Made by a program: the position numbers and the translations under genes
DNA from: Clarkia xantiana subsp. parviflora
Lineage: Eukaryota > Streptophyta > Magnoliopsida > Myrtales > Onagraceae
Reading direction: 5' to 3'
DNA length: 64,000 bases
NCBI GenBank assembly: GCA_036873135.1
Contig: JAPTYO010000003.1
Coordinates: 23,832,001-23,896,000, forward strand
Notes under the pieces: model-generated
What the model saw: the letters and a program-made list of their open reading frames with translations, nothing else
The model's database searches: none
Told to the model about the DNA's origin: nothing
Part shown: piece after piece, positions 1-11,279 of the stretch
Numbering within the stretch: the first letter of the stretch is position 1
Layout of the letters: each line of letters begins with the position of its first letter

Positions 1-616
1 CTTGGAGTGAAAAGACCAAAATGCCCTTGAAGCCACCACGGTACTCCGGCGACCACCAATCGTACTCCGGCGACCACCACCGTACTCCGGCGACCACCAC
101 CAAGGCTCCGATTGGGCCAAAATCGGAGCCACCGGCCCCGATTGGACTCCGATCGGAGCCAAAAAAGCTCCGATCGGAGCCACAGAGCTCCGATCTGGAG
201 CTCTGTGGCCCCGACCGGAGCCACAAAGCTCCGATCGGAGCTTTTTTGCTGAGGTGGTGGCCAGAGTCGGGTCGCCGGAGCCGAGGTGGTGGTCGCCGGA
301 GTCGGGTGGTGGTGGTCGGAGTCGGGTGGTGGTGGCCGGAGTCAGGTGGCGGTGGCCGGAGTTGGGTGGTTTTAATTTGACTTTAGGGGTAAAATTGTCA
401 TTTCACATTTCCTTAAATAAGATATTAAATAAAACAAAATATTAAAGGGGCAAAAATGTCATTTCACACAATTATGTTAAATTTAACCCTAAAAATGGAC
501 GTAAAACCTCAAATCAACAAAATTGAAATTTCAAACCTCTGTTATTAACTTTTTAAATTGCAGACCTCTCCCGTTAACATGGGTGATAGTTCAGACCTTT
601 CATAGGTTCTTAACCC
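1..616 (-). mobile_element. Mutator-like MITE, copy 1 (left end outside window)
   Basis: Only the right terminus is inside the window; it reads gttcttaaccc and ends at 616. The body is the reverse complement of the elements at 7251-8027 and 40649-41597. It shares the segment beginning cttggagtgaaaagacc, the array of ctccgatcggagcc palindromes (about 145-240), the GC-rich tcgccggag repeats and the subterminal ttcagacctttcata block. No transposase is encoded. The open frames through the GC-rich array are products of the repeat and not genes. It abuts the LRR remnant that starts at 617, so it probably inserted into that gene. The expected 9-bp target duplication would start at 617, but its partner lies outside the window. 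Confidence 0.85.
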
Positions 617-954
617 TCTCTATTAATTGGTTCAGGGATTTCAACAAAGCAGCCGGAAGGAGATTCATGAGGGAGCTACAGTTCACCACTTTTAACAAAT
701 TCAAATTTCGAAATGTCCTCACTTTCTCAAGTTGATGATTATTTTCCCAAATGTGCCTCAAGAAAGGCAAATTGGACAATTCCAAATTGTTCAACCGAGA
801 AAGAATCTCCATATCATCGCTCGTAAGGTTTAACGCATCACCATCACTAGTCTCGAAAACTTCTTGAAGCGAGCCACAATCTCTTACCATCAGAGTCTCC
901 AACGTTGTAACTTGTTTAACCAAGCTTGAAGGTGAAGGGATCACAATCAATAAA

Positions 955-1310
955 TGTTAGGATTTTTTTGCTTATAGAATCTGCAAGTTTATCTTGCTTT
1001 GATTTGCTTCTAGATATTAGGTAGTTTTTTTTTATTTTATCAGATTATTAGGAGTTTTTTTTGGTTCAGTTTAAAATTCTAGGGTTTACATTTATTTCTA
1101 TATAAGTTGTACTTCTTTCAGATAAAAACGCAGAGGAGAATAAAAAGCTATTTCTCTTTCATATTGATGCAGTAAATACTTTCCATTGTTCATCCTTTAA
1201 ATACCGTGAGTTCTCTATACCGGCATAATTCCTTCTCTTCTCAATATAGCCATCTGTGTCGACATAGTAATTTCTGTGTCAACACAGATTTTCTAATTAA
1301 AAACCCAACA
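955..1310 (+). repeat. 5' LTR of short Copia element
   Basis: A 356-bp direct repeat of 2725-3079. It begins tgttagg and ends cccaaca. A plausible TATA-type sequence (tctatataagttg, about 1097) precedes the likely transcription start. Confidence 0.93.
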
Positions 1311-1324
1311 CCTGGTATCAGAGC
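1311..1324 (+). other. Primer-binding site of short Copia element
   Basis: The sequence tggtatcagagc lies one or two bases after the LTR end. It is complementary to the 3' end of initiator tRNA-Met, the standard primer of plant Copia elements. Confidence 0.9.
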
Positions 1325-1356
1325 TCCTTTTCTTGAGGGATCTGTGACTTCGAGAG

Positions 1357-2694
1357 ATGGAAGGAGAATCAAATATGTCTCACCTAGCACCACAAGTCTT
1401 CGATGGAGGAAACTATCAGTTGTGGGCAGTAAGAATGGAGGCTTATCTAGACGCTCAAGATTTATGGGAAGCCGTTGAAGATGACTACCTTGTAGCAGAC
1501 CTTCCAAACAATCCCACTGTGGCTCAGATCAAAATCCATAAGGAGAGGAGGATCAGAAAATCCAAAGCAAAAGCCTGTTTGTTTGCTGCTGTGTCAAATT
1601 CTGTGTTCACAAAAATTATGACGCTCAATACAACAAAAGAAATTTGGGACTACTTGAAGGAGGTGTATGCTGGTGATGAAAAGATTCGCGGGATGCAAGC
1701 TCTAAACTTGATTAGAGAGTTCGAGATGCAGAGGATGAAGGAATCTGAGACAGTAAAAGACTACTCAGAAAGACTGCTTAATATTGCTAACCGGGTAAGG
1801 TTACTTGGCACAGATTTTACCGATTATCGCATTGTAGAGAAAATACTTGTTACTATGCCTGAACGGTACGAAGCCTCAATAACCACCTTAGAAAATACAA
1901 AGGATCTATCCAAGATCACTTTGGCAGAGTTATTAGGTGCCTTGCAGGCTCAAGAGCAACGTAGACTCATGAGGCAAGGAAGCACCGTAGAAGGAGCATT
2001 GCTAGCCAAACACCAAACCGGTGATAGTTTTGGCCGATTGAAGAAAGATTACCCACCGTGTAAGCACTGCAGCAAAAAAGGTCATCCACCTTACAAGTGT
2101 TGGAGAAGGCCTGATGCAAAATGCAGCAAGTGCAATCAGATGGGTCACGAAGCAATTATCTGCTACTCCCAAGTCCAAATCCAGGAAGAAGCTCGAGTTG
2201 CAGAAGAAGATGAGGATGATCATTTATTTGTTGCTTCATGTAACTCAATCAACAATGATTCTGAGAGCTGGTTAATTGACAGTGGGTGCACAAATCACAT
2301 GACATCCAATAAGAGTCTATTCAGAGAGATAATTCGAAGCGAGTCTAAAATTCGAATTGCCGATGGGAGATATCTTTCTGCAAAAGGCAAGGGAACAATT
2401 GAAGTCTTGACAAAATCAGGTATAAAAATAATCATCGATGTGCTCTATGTTCCTAATATCAGTCAAAACATATTAAGTGTTGGACAGTTGGTGGAAAGGA
2501 AGTTCAGACTGTTATTTGAAGACAATTGTTGTGTTATTTATGATGCTGGCCAAAAGGAAGTTCTGAATGTCAAAATGAGAAGTAAAAGTTTCTTGATTGA
2601 TCCTGTTGTTCAATACAAAGTCTGCATACCAAACAGGAAAATGAGAAAGAAGAAAATGGAGGATTATGCTGAAAAAAAAAAAAGTTTAATTTAG
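1357..2694 (+). CDS. gag: Copia gag-protease polyprotein
   Basis: 445 residues. The N-terminal half is a Copia gag of the UBN2/DUF4219 type (YQLWAVRMEAYLDAQDLWEA, then ETVKDYSERLLNIANRVR), expected to form the cytoplasmic virus-like particle. Residues about 225-270 hold two zinc knuckles (CKHCSKKGHPPYKC and CSKCNQMGHEAIIC). The aspartic protease follows at about 300, with the active-site motif SWLIDSGCTNHMT. The frame ends shortly after the protease in a lysine-rich tail, where an autonomous Copia would enter the integrase. The start codon at 1357 lies about 45 bp after the primer-binding site. The frame is open throughout, so it may still be translatable. Whether this is a gag-only type of element or a simple deletion cannot be decided from one copy. 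Confidence 0.9.
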   Translation: MEGESNMSHLAPQVFDGGNYQLWAVRMEAYLDAQDLWEAVEDDYLVADLPNNPTVAQIKIHKERRIRKSKAKACLFAAVSNSVFTKIMTLNTTKEIWDYLKEVYAGDEKIRGMQALNLIREFEMQRMKESETVKDYSERLLNIANRVRLLGTDFTDYRIVEKILVTMPERYEASITTLENTKDLSKITLAELLGALQAQEQRRLMRQGSTVEGALLAKHQTGDSFGRLKKDYPPCKHCSKKGHPPYKCWRRPDAKCSKCNQMGHEAIICYSQVQIQEEARVAEEDEDDHLFVASCNSINNDSESWLIDSGCTNHMTSNKSLFREIIRSESKIRIADGRYLSAKGKGTIEVLTKSGIKIIIDVLYVPNISQNILSVGQLVERKFRLLFEDNCCVIYDAGQKEVLNVKMRSKSFLIDPVVQYKVCIPNRKMRKKKMEDYAEKKKSLI

Positions 2695-2724
2695 GTGTCT
2701 GCAGATTCTAAAGCAAATGAGGAG

Positions 2725-3079
2725 TGTTAGGATTTTTTTTGCTTATAGAATCTGCAAGTTTATCTTGCTTTGATTTGCTTCTAGATATTAGGTAGTTTTT
2801 TTTATTTTATCAGATTATTAGGAGTTTTTTTAGGTTCAGTTTAAAATTCTAGGGTTTACATCTATTTCTATATAAGTTGTACTTCTTTCAGTTAAAAACG
2901 CAGAGGAGAATAAAAATCTATTTCCTTTCATATTGCTGCAGTAAATACTTTCCATTGTTCATCCTTTAAGTACCGTGAGTTCTCTATACCAGCATAATTC
3001 CTTCTCTTCTCAATATAGCCATCTGTGTCGACATAGTAATTTCTGTGTCAACACAGATTTTCTAATTAAAAATCCAACA
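2725..3079 (+). repeat. 3' LTR of short Copia element
   Basis: A 355-bp copy of the 5' LTR preceded by the purine tract aaatgaggag. It ends ccaaca and is followed by the target duplication ataaa. Confidence 0.93.
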
Positions 3080-4289
3080 ATAAATCATCAGAAGAGCTCA
3101 CTTCTAGGCATTCCAGATTGGCCACCTGATCAACTGAACAATTATTCTGCCAAATATATTTCAGCTTCGGTAGACTAGACAATTTCAACGACTTCAGTAA
3201 AGGAAACAGGACCTGTAAAGTAGAACAAGCAAATACAAGTATAAAATAGAAGTACATAAGATTACTAAAATCAAAGATGGGAAAACATCTAATCTGACAA
3301 AAAGAAATAACGAGCATAAGTAACTTACTAGTTGGTCATTTGGAAACATAGTATTGGTAGTAGGAATGCTTAGATCCTCTTGAACAATCTCTGAGCTTAT
3401 AGGGTTTACTTCTGTCCTGTCTACTTCAACTATGTGGCTGCAGCAGAATGTCATGATATTTGGTAAGTTGTGGAGCTCGATCCGATGCAATGCGTCTAAC
3501 CTTACCGCTGCAACATTTGTTGCAACAGAATCAACTGTTACAATCACCTGCATTCCCTCACAATCTCTAACTTCAATTTCTTCTAATTGGGAGAGGCATT
3601 TTAACATGGAATAGCTGAAGAGATTCTTCAGCTTTCCACATTCTGTCACCTTTATAACCTTCAATTTGCTGAACGAATCAGCTGCAACCGCACCCTGACT
3701 GATCATTCCAAATTCTGTCAGCTTTTCAAGAAACGACTCCAGAACTGTAAAAGCCGTGTATGGTAACCAATTAGATATTGATGAGCGGGCAATACATTGT
3801 ACTGACGAACTATTTTGTAAATGGAGATGCTTCAGTTCTTGGAAGCCATCCAAGCATAGTTCGTGAATACTCCTTAGCTTTATTCCATCCAATTGCAGAT
3901 TTTGAGTACGCTTCAACAAGTCTTGAACCCATTTTTCATGGAGAAAACTACTGCGACATAACTCAAGTTTGATCTTCAACATTCTCGATTCTTTATAGTC
4001 GCCAGTCCAATCCCAAACATCGCCAATCTGTATTATGTACTCAGACAAATTCGCAAATCCTAAACATTTAGGAATCGTACTGGGATTGTGAATATGTATG
4101 TTGACCATGCTTAAGTTGGTAAGATTATTCAGTTCAGAAATCTTGGCATTACTTGGTTGCATCTCTCCTTCATCTTCCCACCCTATGAAACTGCTTCCTT
4201 CCAAGTGTAACTCTTCTAGACATGTCAGTTTTCCCAATACTTGAGGCTCAATACTTGGTTGATTTTCCAAGAGGACATAAGACATAGAT

Positions 4290-5460
4290 ATTAAATGAAT
4301 TTACAAAACCAAAATGAAAGAGAAATGTGAAATTGTGAAGTTTAAAGCTAGATTAGTTGTAAAAGATTACAAGCATATTTTTTGCATGTATTACACTGAA
4401 GTAGTTAGACTAGATACTATTCGATTAGTAATAGTCTTAGCTCCACCAAATGGCTGGTCATTGTTCCAGCTAGATGTTAAATTTGTATTTTTATATGAGA
4501 CTTTAGAAGAGGGATTGTATGTTGATCAACCACCTAGGTTTTTTGGTGAAACGAAATGAAAAACATATTTATGGTTGAGGATAAAACATACTTGAAAATT
4601 TATTTATGCAGAAATGATTTCTCAATTGCCCTTATGAACACGCCACACTCACTAATTCAGATAAGTGTTTATATAGATGATCTGGTTTGAAATAATATAG
4701 TGGCTTGCTTAGAGAATTTAAGTCTATGATGACCAAAAATTTGAGATGTTTATTAGTCTGCTACACTATTATCTTGTCCTAAACCTAGTCAAACATCATA
4801 TGAAATTTCTTAGAAAAAGTAAGTTAGAGATGTTTTGACTAGTTTTGATAGGTTAGATTGCAATGCACTTAGAGCTCCTATTGAAACAAGAGTTTACATG
4901 TAGAAACTGAGTCTAGTAGTGAATTAAAAAAACTCAGTCTATAGCAGACATTCAATTTGTTGTGAGTTATATATATCGATAGATTCATGGAGAATCTAAA
5001 AGAAGGTCATCTATTTTCAGTTAACAGAATTCTAAGATATTTATAAGGTCCCATGAATTATGACTTATTTTTTTAAGAGGAATTTCGATCGGTCGTTCGC
5101 TTCCACTATGGTTAATTCAGTGATAATGATTATGCAGGATGTAAAGATGATAGAAGTACATATGTGTATGCATTTCTTTAGGTGTATAGTTTCCTGATGT
5201 GCAAGAAATAACAATTAGTCACACTCTCCAGTATTGAAGTTGAATTTCTAGTTGCAACTGATGTGCTAAGCATATATTATGAGTTAGAAAAGTTTTAGAC
5301 TTTCCGCATTTTTCACAAAGAAAAACAACCAAACTTTTGTGTACTATTAAGTTAGCCAAAATAGTTAGCTAAGAATCCAGTTCATCATAGAAGAACCAAA
5401 TCAATGTTAAATGAAACTATGAATAGATACAGAAAGCTTCCAGTTAAAAGGCATAGGCAT
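4290..5460 (+). pseudogene. Decayed Copia pol (reverse transcriptase to RNase H)
   Basis: Translation of 4314-4559 gives a recognisable Copia reverse-transcriptase start: KARLVVKDY, then VVRLDTIRLVIVLAPPNGWS, FQLDVKFVFLYETLEEGLYV and DQPPRF. Downstream, in shifting frames, come remnants of the catalytic YVDDL region (ISVYIDDLV, about 4660) and of the RNase H TLSSTEAEY motif (SSIEVEFLVAT, about 5230). Many stops and frameshifts intervene and no LTRs can be paired. This is an old insertion that borders and probably truncated the NLR remnant on its 5' side. Confidence 0.8.
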
Positions 5461-7024
5461 TGATTACAGTAAACCTCTCATGAGTCAAAGTCCAAGGTGG
5501 TCACAATTTCGAACTCTACTGGCCACGACATATGCTGTAGATTGAATACTATTGCAGATGGATGTATATAATGTGTTCCTTCCTTTAAGCAGGCCTGTCA
5601 ATTTTTAAATGTTTAGATTGTACCCAGGTCAACACGTGTCAGCCCGTTGACCCGGCTGCCTGGGTACGGGATTCCTAATAGCTCAAACTTGCCGAGCATG
5701 TGGAGAAGACCTCCAGCAGTTTCGAGACAGAGAGACAAGATTGCAGCAATTGGAAGACCTCCTGCACCTTCTCGTTACCTTCTAGATAGCTAGGCTAAAA
5801 AATTAAGTAAAGAGAACTACTTGTAAACGGAGGCTCCGTTTTTTCTCAAATAACAGAGGCCAATAATGTTTAGCCAAGTAGATAGAATCCATTCAATAAA
5901 AATTATTGAGACGCACCGAATAACTGCCTAATTATAATCAAATCATGGTTGAGTTAATTTTTTTTCATTCGTCCAAGGACAACAATCTCTCATCAAAAAA
6001 ATTCTTACTGCAAACTGATTTAATTTTTCTCAGTTTTTAAGGAATGAAATTTCAACATGAATAACAACACTCCATGAATATTTTTTTTTTTCAGTTAGGT
6101 GTAGGTAAATATTATACATAATTTAATTAGAAAAGCTTTCGTATTTTAAATAAAAAATTAGTGTTTTAACTAATTAATAGTTTTTAAATATATTATATAT
6201 TACATATAATATATCTAAAGAAATATAATTCTATAAAACTAAATCTGATTCTTCTGCCAAATAATCAGTCATAATTAAAATATATTTTTCTTTGCAAAAA
6301 AAAAAAAAAAAAGGAATGAGCTAGTAGTGGCGACCCTAGACCCAACTCGTTATGTAATGTTCGAATTTCTCCCATCACAGTTGTAATTTAAATATCTAGA
6401 AACTTTATTTTTAATAGTTACATTGTTGTTTCCTCTTTAATTTGTATTAATAATGATAATAATAGGTTATTTGAAAAAAATCATAAAACTAACTAAACTC
6501 AATAGGTTTGATAGTTTTTTTAGCTCTAGTGTTCAGCGAACCATACCGCTTAACCATCCAATATGCTTTTTATAAATAAAAAAATTCATAAAATTGCCTA
6601 TTCATATCGTTCGGCCAACTAATAATTAAAAAAAAAAAAACAATAAAATTCCATGTATCTTAAAAAGAACTTTTTAAAAAATTATGTCCTTGTTTTAGTA
6701 ATTAATTTTTAAAACCTGGTATATATGTATTTGGTTTATAATGTTTATATAATAGTGTTATTTATGTTTTATAGACAAAAAATATTTAGGAAAATTTCTT
6801 AAACCATTGTCCCATAATTTTTTATTCTAAAGAACCACGATTTTTTTAAACAAATAACCACGATTTGCTTGGGTAGTTTACTCTCGTGCAACTTAATTAG
6901 GTGTAGTTGAATTCATTTTGATGGATGAAATCTACTTATGTGTCAAATGGGTATTGGACTCTGTTTTTTGGACAAAAACGGCGCCCCCGTAGAATAGACG
7001 CTCTCGAACAGAAATGCTCATTAC
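5461..7024. other. AT-rich intergenic DNA, no gene seen
   Basis: No coding frame with recognisable motifs on either strand. A short GC-richer patch at about 5590-5800 (around tgacccggctgcctgggtac) is unassigned. The rest is AT-rich with poly-A/T runs. Confidence 0.5.
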
Positions 7025-8577
7025 CTCAAACGATAAGAGATTAAAGGCAAGTATACATCGGCGAAGAAAATTCCCCAAATTACTATTAGGGTCCAGGATA
7101 ATCTGATTATCTTCCAAAACACCACTATCAGGGCAAGCTAAGATACCTGAGCATAACCGCACATTGTATTAACTTAATAATACACTCACAATACTTGAGC
7201 AAAAAAAATAACAGAATCATAACTAGGTTGTTAGAGAGGGGAAGAGTGAAGGGTTAAGAACCTATGAAAGGTCTGAACTATCACCCATGTTAACGGGAGA
7301 GGTCTGAAATTTAAAAAGTTAATAACAGAGGTCTGAAATTTAAATTTTGTTGATTTGAGGTTTTCCGTCCATTTTTAGGGTTAAATTTAACATAATTGTG
7401 TGAAATGACATTTTTGACCCTTTAATATTTTGTTTTATTTAATATCTTATTTAAGGAAATGTGAAATGACAATTTTACCCCTAAAGTCAAATTAAAACCA
7501 CCCAACCCCGGCCACCGCCACCCGACTCCGGCCACCACCACCCGACTCCGGCGACCACCACCTCGACTCCGACGACCACCACCTCGGCAAAAAAGCTCCG
7601 ATCGGAGCCAAAAAGCTTTGTGGCTCCGATCGGAGCTTTTTTGGCTCCGATCGGAGTCCAATCGGGGCCGGTGGCTCCGATTTGGGCCCAATCGGAGCCT
7701 TGGTGGTGGTCGCCGGAGTACGGTGGTGGTCGCCGGAGTACGATTGGTGGTCGCCGGAGTACCGTGGTGGCTTCAAGGGCATTTTGGTCTTTTCACTCCA
7801 AGCATGTGAGGGCACACTTGATAGAAGGGTATTTTTGGAAATTTATTTTATTTTCGGTCACATGCCAAGCATGTGACCAACTTCCGTTAGTTTTAACGGA
7901 AAAAACTAACGGAGACCGCTGTTATCAACAAAACTGAAATTTCAGACCTCCGTTATTAACTTTTTAAATTTCAGACATCTCCTGTTAACAAGGGTGATAG
8001 TTCAGACTTATCATAAGTTCTTAACCCAAGAGTAAACTATATATGCATCCAAAAAAACCCAACTCCTGAAAAAAATGACTAATTACGAACCTCGCATCTC
8101 TTGAAAAAAAATGAATAAATCATCAAGTGATGACAGGGATGATAGCCTTGTCGTCAAATGGTCAGCTAACCAATCAACTGACGATGACACGCAATTGTTT
8201 AATGAGATCATCCAGTTTTGGCTCTAATATGTCCTCGCATGACTACAAAAATAATAAGGAAATGCTGAAATGCAGTGGCATAAACGGACCATAACGAAGA
8301 TATGATATAGCAGCAACCAAACAACCAATTTCGAATTTTCTATCGTAATATACAACAAATGACGAAGTTTGAACAAAAATAGCACTGGCCTGAGCTACTA
8401 CAGTACCTTAGTGAGGGCCAAGAGGAACAGGCTGAGGTTATTGTGCTGAGAGACCTCGGAGAAAGGGTAAGGAACGGATAATTGATGCGGAGAAGCATAA
8501 ACCTGCAGAAGTATGCAGACTGAAAATGTGTGCGGTGTTATGGCAAATGCTCCCGGCGGCTTCACGATTCCCGCCAT
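7025..8577 (-). pseudogene. APC5: APC5 (anaphase-promoting complex subunit 5), 5' fragment
   Basis: Three exons can be placed on the minus strand. Exon 1 (8577-8407) starts MAGIVKPPGAFAITPH and includes CILLQVY, ending LALTK before gtactg. Exon 2 (8242-8091) encodes EPKLDDLIKQLR and then DWLADHLTTRLSSL, ending QEMRG before gttcgt. Exon 3 (7146-7025) encodes PDSGVLEDNQIILDPNSNLG and RRCILAFNLLSFE before gtaatg. These match the N-terminus of plant APC5, a scaffold subunit of the nuclear APC/C ubiquitin ligase that drives mitotic exit. The two parts of exon 2 are in different frames, consistent with a small deletion near 8180, and nothing after exon 3 continues the ~900-residue protein. A MITE occupies intron 2. 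Retained introns rule out a retrocopy; this is a truncated DNA-level duplicate. Confidence 0.85.
7251..8027 (+). mobile_element. Mutator-like MITE, copy 2
   Basis: 777 bp with inverted termini gggttaagaacctatgaaag and its complement, extended by a subterminal ggtctgaactatcaccc block. A 9-bp target duplication flanks it with one mismatch (aagagtgaa at 7242-7250, aagagtaaa at 8028-8036), as expected for Mutator-like elements. The interior has ctccgatcggagcc palindromes (7590-7700), tcgccggagtac repeats and the block cacatgccaagcatgtg (about 7859) next to ttaacggaaaaaactaacgg. It codes for nothing and lies in intron 2 of the APC5 fragment. Confidence 0.9.
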
Positions 8578-9475
8578 CGCCGCTTCTTCAGCTGTCCTTC
8601 CTTGGCATGTAAATCTTAGATTGTGCTGATTCGATTGAGTTCTGTGCAACAAAGAAATCAGTTCACCGTCCGCGATTGTGGCAGAGCAGATGAACACACT
8701 GATTCAGATGAGTTAGGGTTTATCGACGATTGCGGGTTTTTTCAAAAAAAGATTGCCGCGAAAATTGTCGAGCTGGATCGTTAACCGGTGACCTCTGAGG
8801 CTCTCTGACCAATCCACTGCTAGAGCGGTTCGATAGTATCGGAAGGGACAAGAGGGTCGGACCGGTCAAGATGATTCTTGAGAGATGGTTTAGTCTTTTG
8901 CAAGCCAGTAGTTCTTTCTTCATTATGAATTCATGATGAGAGATTAATTATTTTGTAAAGCTTGCCTATCAATATTTGCGTCTTGATGTCTTGAATGTTA
9001 AGTTTTTTTTTTTTTTTTTTAATACGTACATATATGTGATAGGCTTAATGTATGGGTTAATTATCTCATTGGAAAAATATGTAAAATATACATATTTGAA
9101 AATGATGGTTTTTTGTAACAAAATATTTTAAAATGTAAAAATGTTTCCATCTAATTGTCGTTAAGTAAATTTCAAACATACAAAATTAATGAGTGTTTTT
9201 TTTAAAAAAGTATCACAAATATGCTTTAATGAGTTAGATCGGATCACAACAGATTAAGTCGGGATACTATTATAACATTAGTATAAATCATTTGGTCTTG
9301 ATATTGATATTTAGAAATTATTATTCGGTTGATATTGTAAATCTAAAATGTATTCAACAACAATGCAATTGCGTAAGCAAAACTTGATAGTCGTTCAATT
9401 GTGAATTAAGACGAGTATGTCGGTCGGGGCTACGTCACGTCTTATTGAGTTTTTTTTTTTTTGGTAAATGTCTTA
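8578..9475. other. 5' flank of APC5 fragment and AT-rich DNA
   Basis: The first ~350 bp presumably hold the leader and promoter of the APC5 fragment. The rest is AT-rich with poly-T tracts (9004-9022 and 9450-9462). No other gene is visible. Confidence 0.4.
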
Positions 9476-10957
9476 GGGTGCATTTGGGAGTGCATTGGTA
9501 AAGTGCTTTTGCACTTAAAAACACTTTGAACGAAAGCCGGAGCGTTTGGTAAAACATGTTCAAAGTGTTTTTTTTCAAAGCACTGCTTTCTGAAAGCCAT
9601 TTTTTCAATCATGTGAGGTGCTGCTTTCAAAAAGTCACTTTCGGGAAAAGCATTTTAGTTATCTGTTTTTATTTCGATTTTACCCTTAATTTTTTTTATT
9701 AATTCTAAACTAACCTTTAATAAAAAATTACATGTTTATAAAACTTTACAATACCTTTTATCTTATATTTATAAAGTTATGTTATTATATACCATAATAT
9801 TTATATATACTTATAATAATAATTTAGAGACATGAAAAAATATTTTTTTTGTATATATTCATATGATGTTACGTGACATTATAATTAATAATATAGTTGT
9901 CACATTATTTTACGATGCAATTAGAAGAACCGAACTAAACTTTCCACACCCGCCTTCAGGTTAGTCTTACTATGTACATTACAATATAAATTATTATTTA
10001 CTTCCAGCTTTCATCAATATTCTACCTATAATTTGTGTATGTAAAAATTTATAAGATTTAAAAAAAATAAAAATAAATCTCACTCGCTTTTTATTTTATA
10101 CAGGAAAATACTATTTAGTCGATTCTAGGTATCCAAATCCTACATGCTATTTAGGTCCATATAAATATGTTAGATATCATTTGCCAACTTTTCAACATGG
10201 ACCTATCGAGCACATTCTTCTTTGAGATCGGAGATTGGACGATTTTTTGGAGTACTGAAAAAGAAATGGAAAATATTGAAGATCATGCCAAGTTATCCAT
10301 ATGAAAGACAAGTCGAGATTATTATAGCTACAGCCGCATTGCATAATTATATTCGACGCCACTCATCAAGTGATCATCACTTTAAAAAGGCAGAATTAGA
10401 CGTAAAGTATAAAAGGCACGCTAACGATGACATTGACAATAGTTCAACAACCGGGACAACAATTGAGATGTCAAATTTACGTGATGAAATAACCGCAAAT
10501 TTGATGAGATAACTTCATATCGTTATGACTTTTCTTGTATTTTTACAACAGTAGGCGTCTTAATAAAAAAAATTATGTTTAATAAAATTTATTTCTAGCA
10601 TTTTACATGTTACAATTTTTTTTTAAATATTATATATACAATGAATATACCATACTATACAAATATTTGAAAAAAAAATGTATATTTTGTGTCAACCATA
10701 ATATAATATAATATAGTATAATATAATGTATTTACTATAAAATTAATTTATAAATTTATAAATAAAAATTAAATATACAATCAAAGTAGACTTTAAGCTA
10801 AACGTGTTACCAAACATTTATTTGAGAAAAATATTTTTCAATGCAAGTTTAAAAAGTTACTCTTCCAAACATTAACTGCATTGTCTTAATCAACTTTTTC
10901 CTAACCTACTTTTAATAAAAGTGTTTTTCTAAAGTAAAAGTTCGGCCAAACTCACCA
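9476..10957 (+). mobile_element. PIF/Harbinger-like DNA transposon, internally degenerate
   Basis: The left end gggtgcatttggg and the complement of the right end, tggtgagtttggc, are imperfect inverted repeats. Both are flanked by the trinucleotide tta (9473-9475 and 10958-10960), the target duplication of this superfamily. The interior holds the C-terminal part of a Harbinger transposase (10222-10512). The rest is AT-rich and non-coding. The ends are diverged, so the exact limits are moderately certain. Confidence 0.65.
10222..10512 (+). pseudogene. Harbinger transposase C-terminal fragment
   Basis: Ninety-six residues reading FGVLKKKWKILKIMPSYPYE, then AALHNYIRR. This matches the end of the DDE_Tnp_4 nuclease domain of PIF/Harbinger transposases (usual form: RTFGVLK, then R...LHN[FY]IR). 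The catalytic Asp residues of the N-terminal two thirds are absent, so the fragment cannot be active. The tail (DDIDNSSTTGTTIEMSNLRD) fits the usual variable C-terminus. Confidence 0.8.
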
Positions 10958-11279
10958 TTATTAAGTTGATATATTAATTACTGCTTATCAGGTGCAAAAG
11001 CTGACCGGTCGAATTATAGCCGACCGGAGAGCCATTTGGGGCCAAGAACCGGGTCTAACTTAAAACAGCTGATGACGGCAAACGTAAACGGAAAACTAAC
11101 CTCCAAATTGAATTTGAAGATACCAATCAATCAATCAATCTCCATTATTTTCCTCCGCCCAGTCCATGTCTACTTCCATGAAACCAACCTTGTCCGCCAA
11201 GAGAAGGCGAGAAGAGAGAAGAAAACTCCACAGTCTCCAATATCCTTCTGATTCAGTGCAGCTACGTGATCTGCCCTCC

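Larger units (their letters stand above)
955..3079 (+). mobile_element. Short Copia-type LTR retrotransposon encoding gag and protease only
   Basis: The LTRs (955-1310 and 2725-3079) both begin tgttagg and end ccaaca. The element is flanked by the 5-bp target duplication ataaa (950-954 and 3080-3084). A primer-binding site tggtatcagagc follows the 5' LTR at about 1313 and matches the 3' end of initiator tRNA-Met. A purine tract aaatgaggag ends at 2724. The interior is only about 1.4 kb and holds one frame with no integrase, reverse transcriptase or RNase H, so the element must rely on proteins from another Copia. By eye the two LTRs differ at roughly a dozen sites, so the insertion is not very recent. 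Confidence 0.95.
617..4285 (-). pseudogene. NLR disease-resistance gene remnant, LRR region only
   Basis: The minus strand encodes leucine-rich repeats of the plant CC-NBS-LRR type. Typical blocks are LTCLEELHLEGSSFIGWEDE, FSKLKVIKVTECGKLKNLF, LSQLEEIEVRDCEGMQVI and VTTLETLMVRDCGSLQEVF, the spacing seen in RPS2/At4g27190-like proteins. Two exons can be placed. The first runs from about 4285 to 3329, with donor gtaagt. The second starts at 3212 after acceptor ttacag and runs to 3085, then resumes at 954 and continues to 617. The gap is a Copia element (955-3079) that split the exon; the frame continues across the target site. The NB-ARC part is missing: upstream sequence is replaced by a Copia relic at about 4290. 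The distal end stops at a MITE. As an intact protein it would be an intracellular immune receptor. Here it is a broken remnant. Confidence 0.85.

Noticed and set aside
8720..8923. Minus-strand frame upstream of APC5 exon 1
   Set aside because: No motif, and it lies in the presumed promoter/leader. It is not in splice continuity with the APC5 exons.
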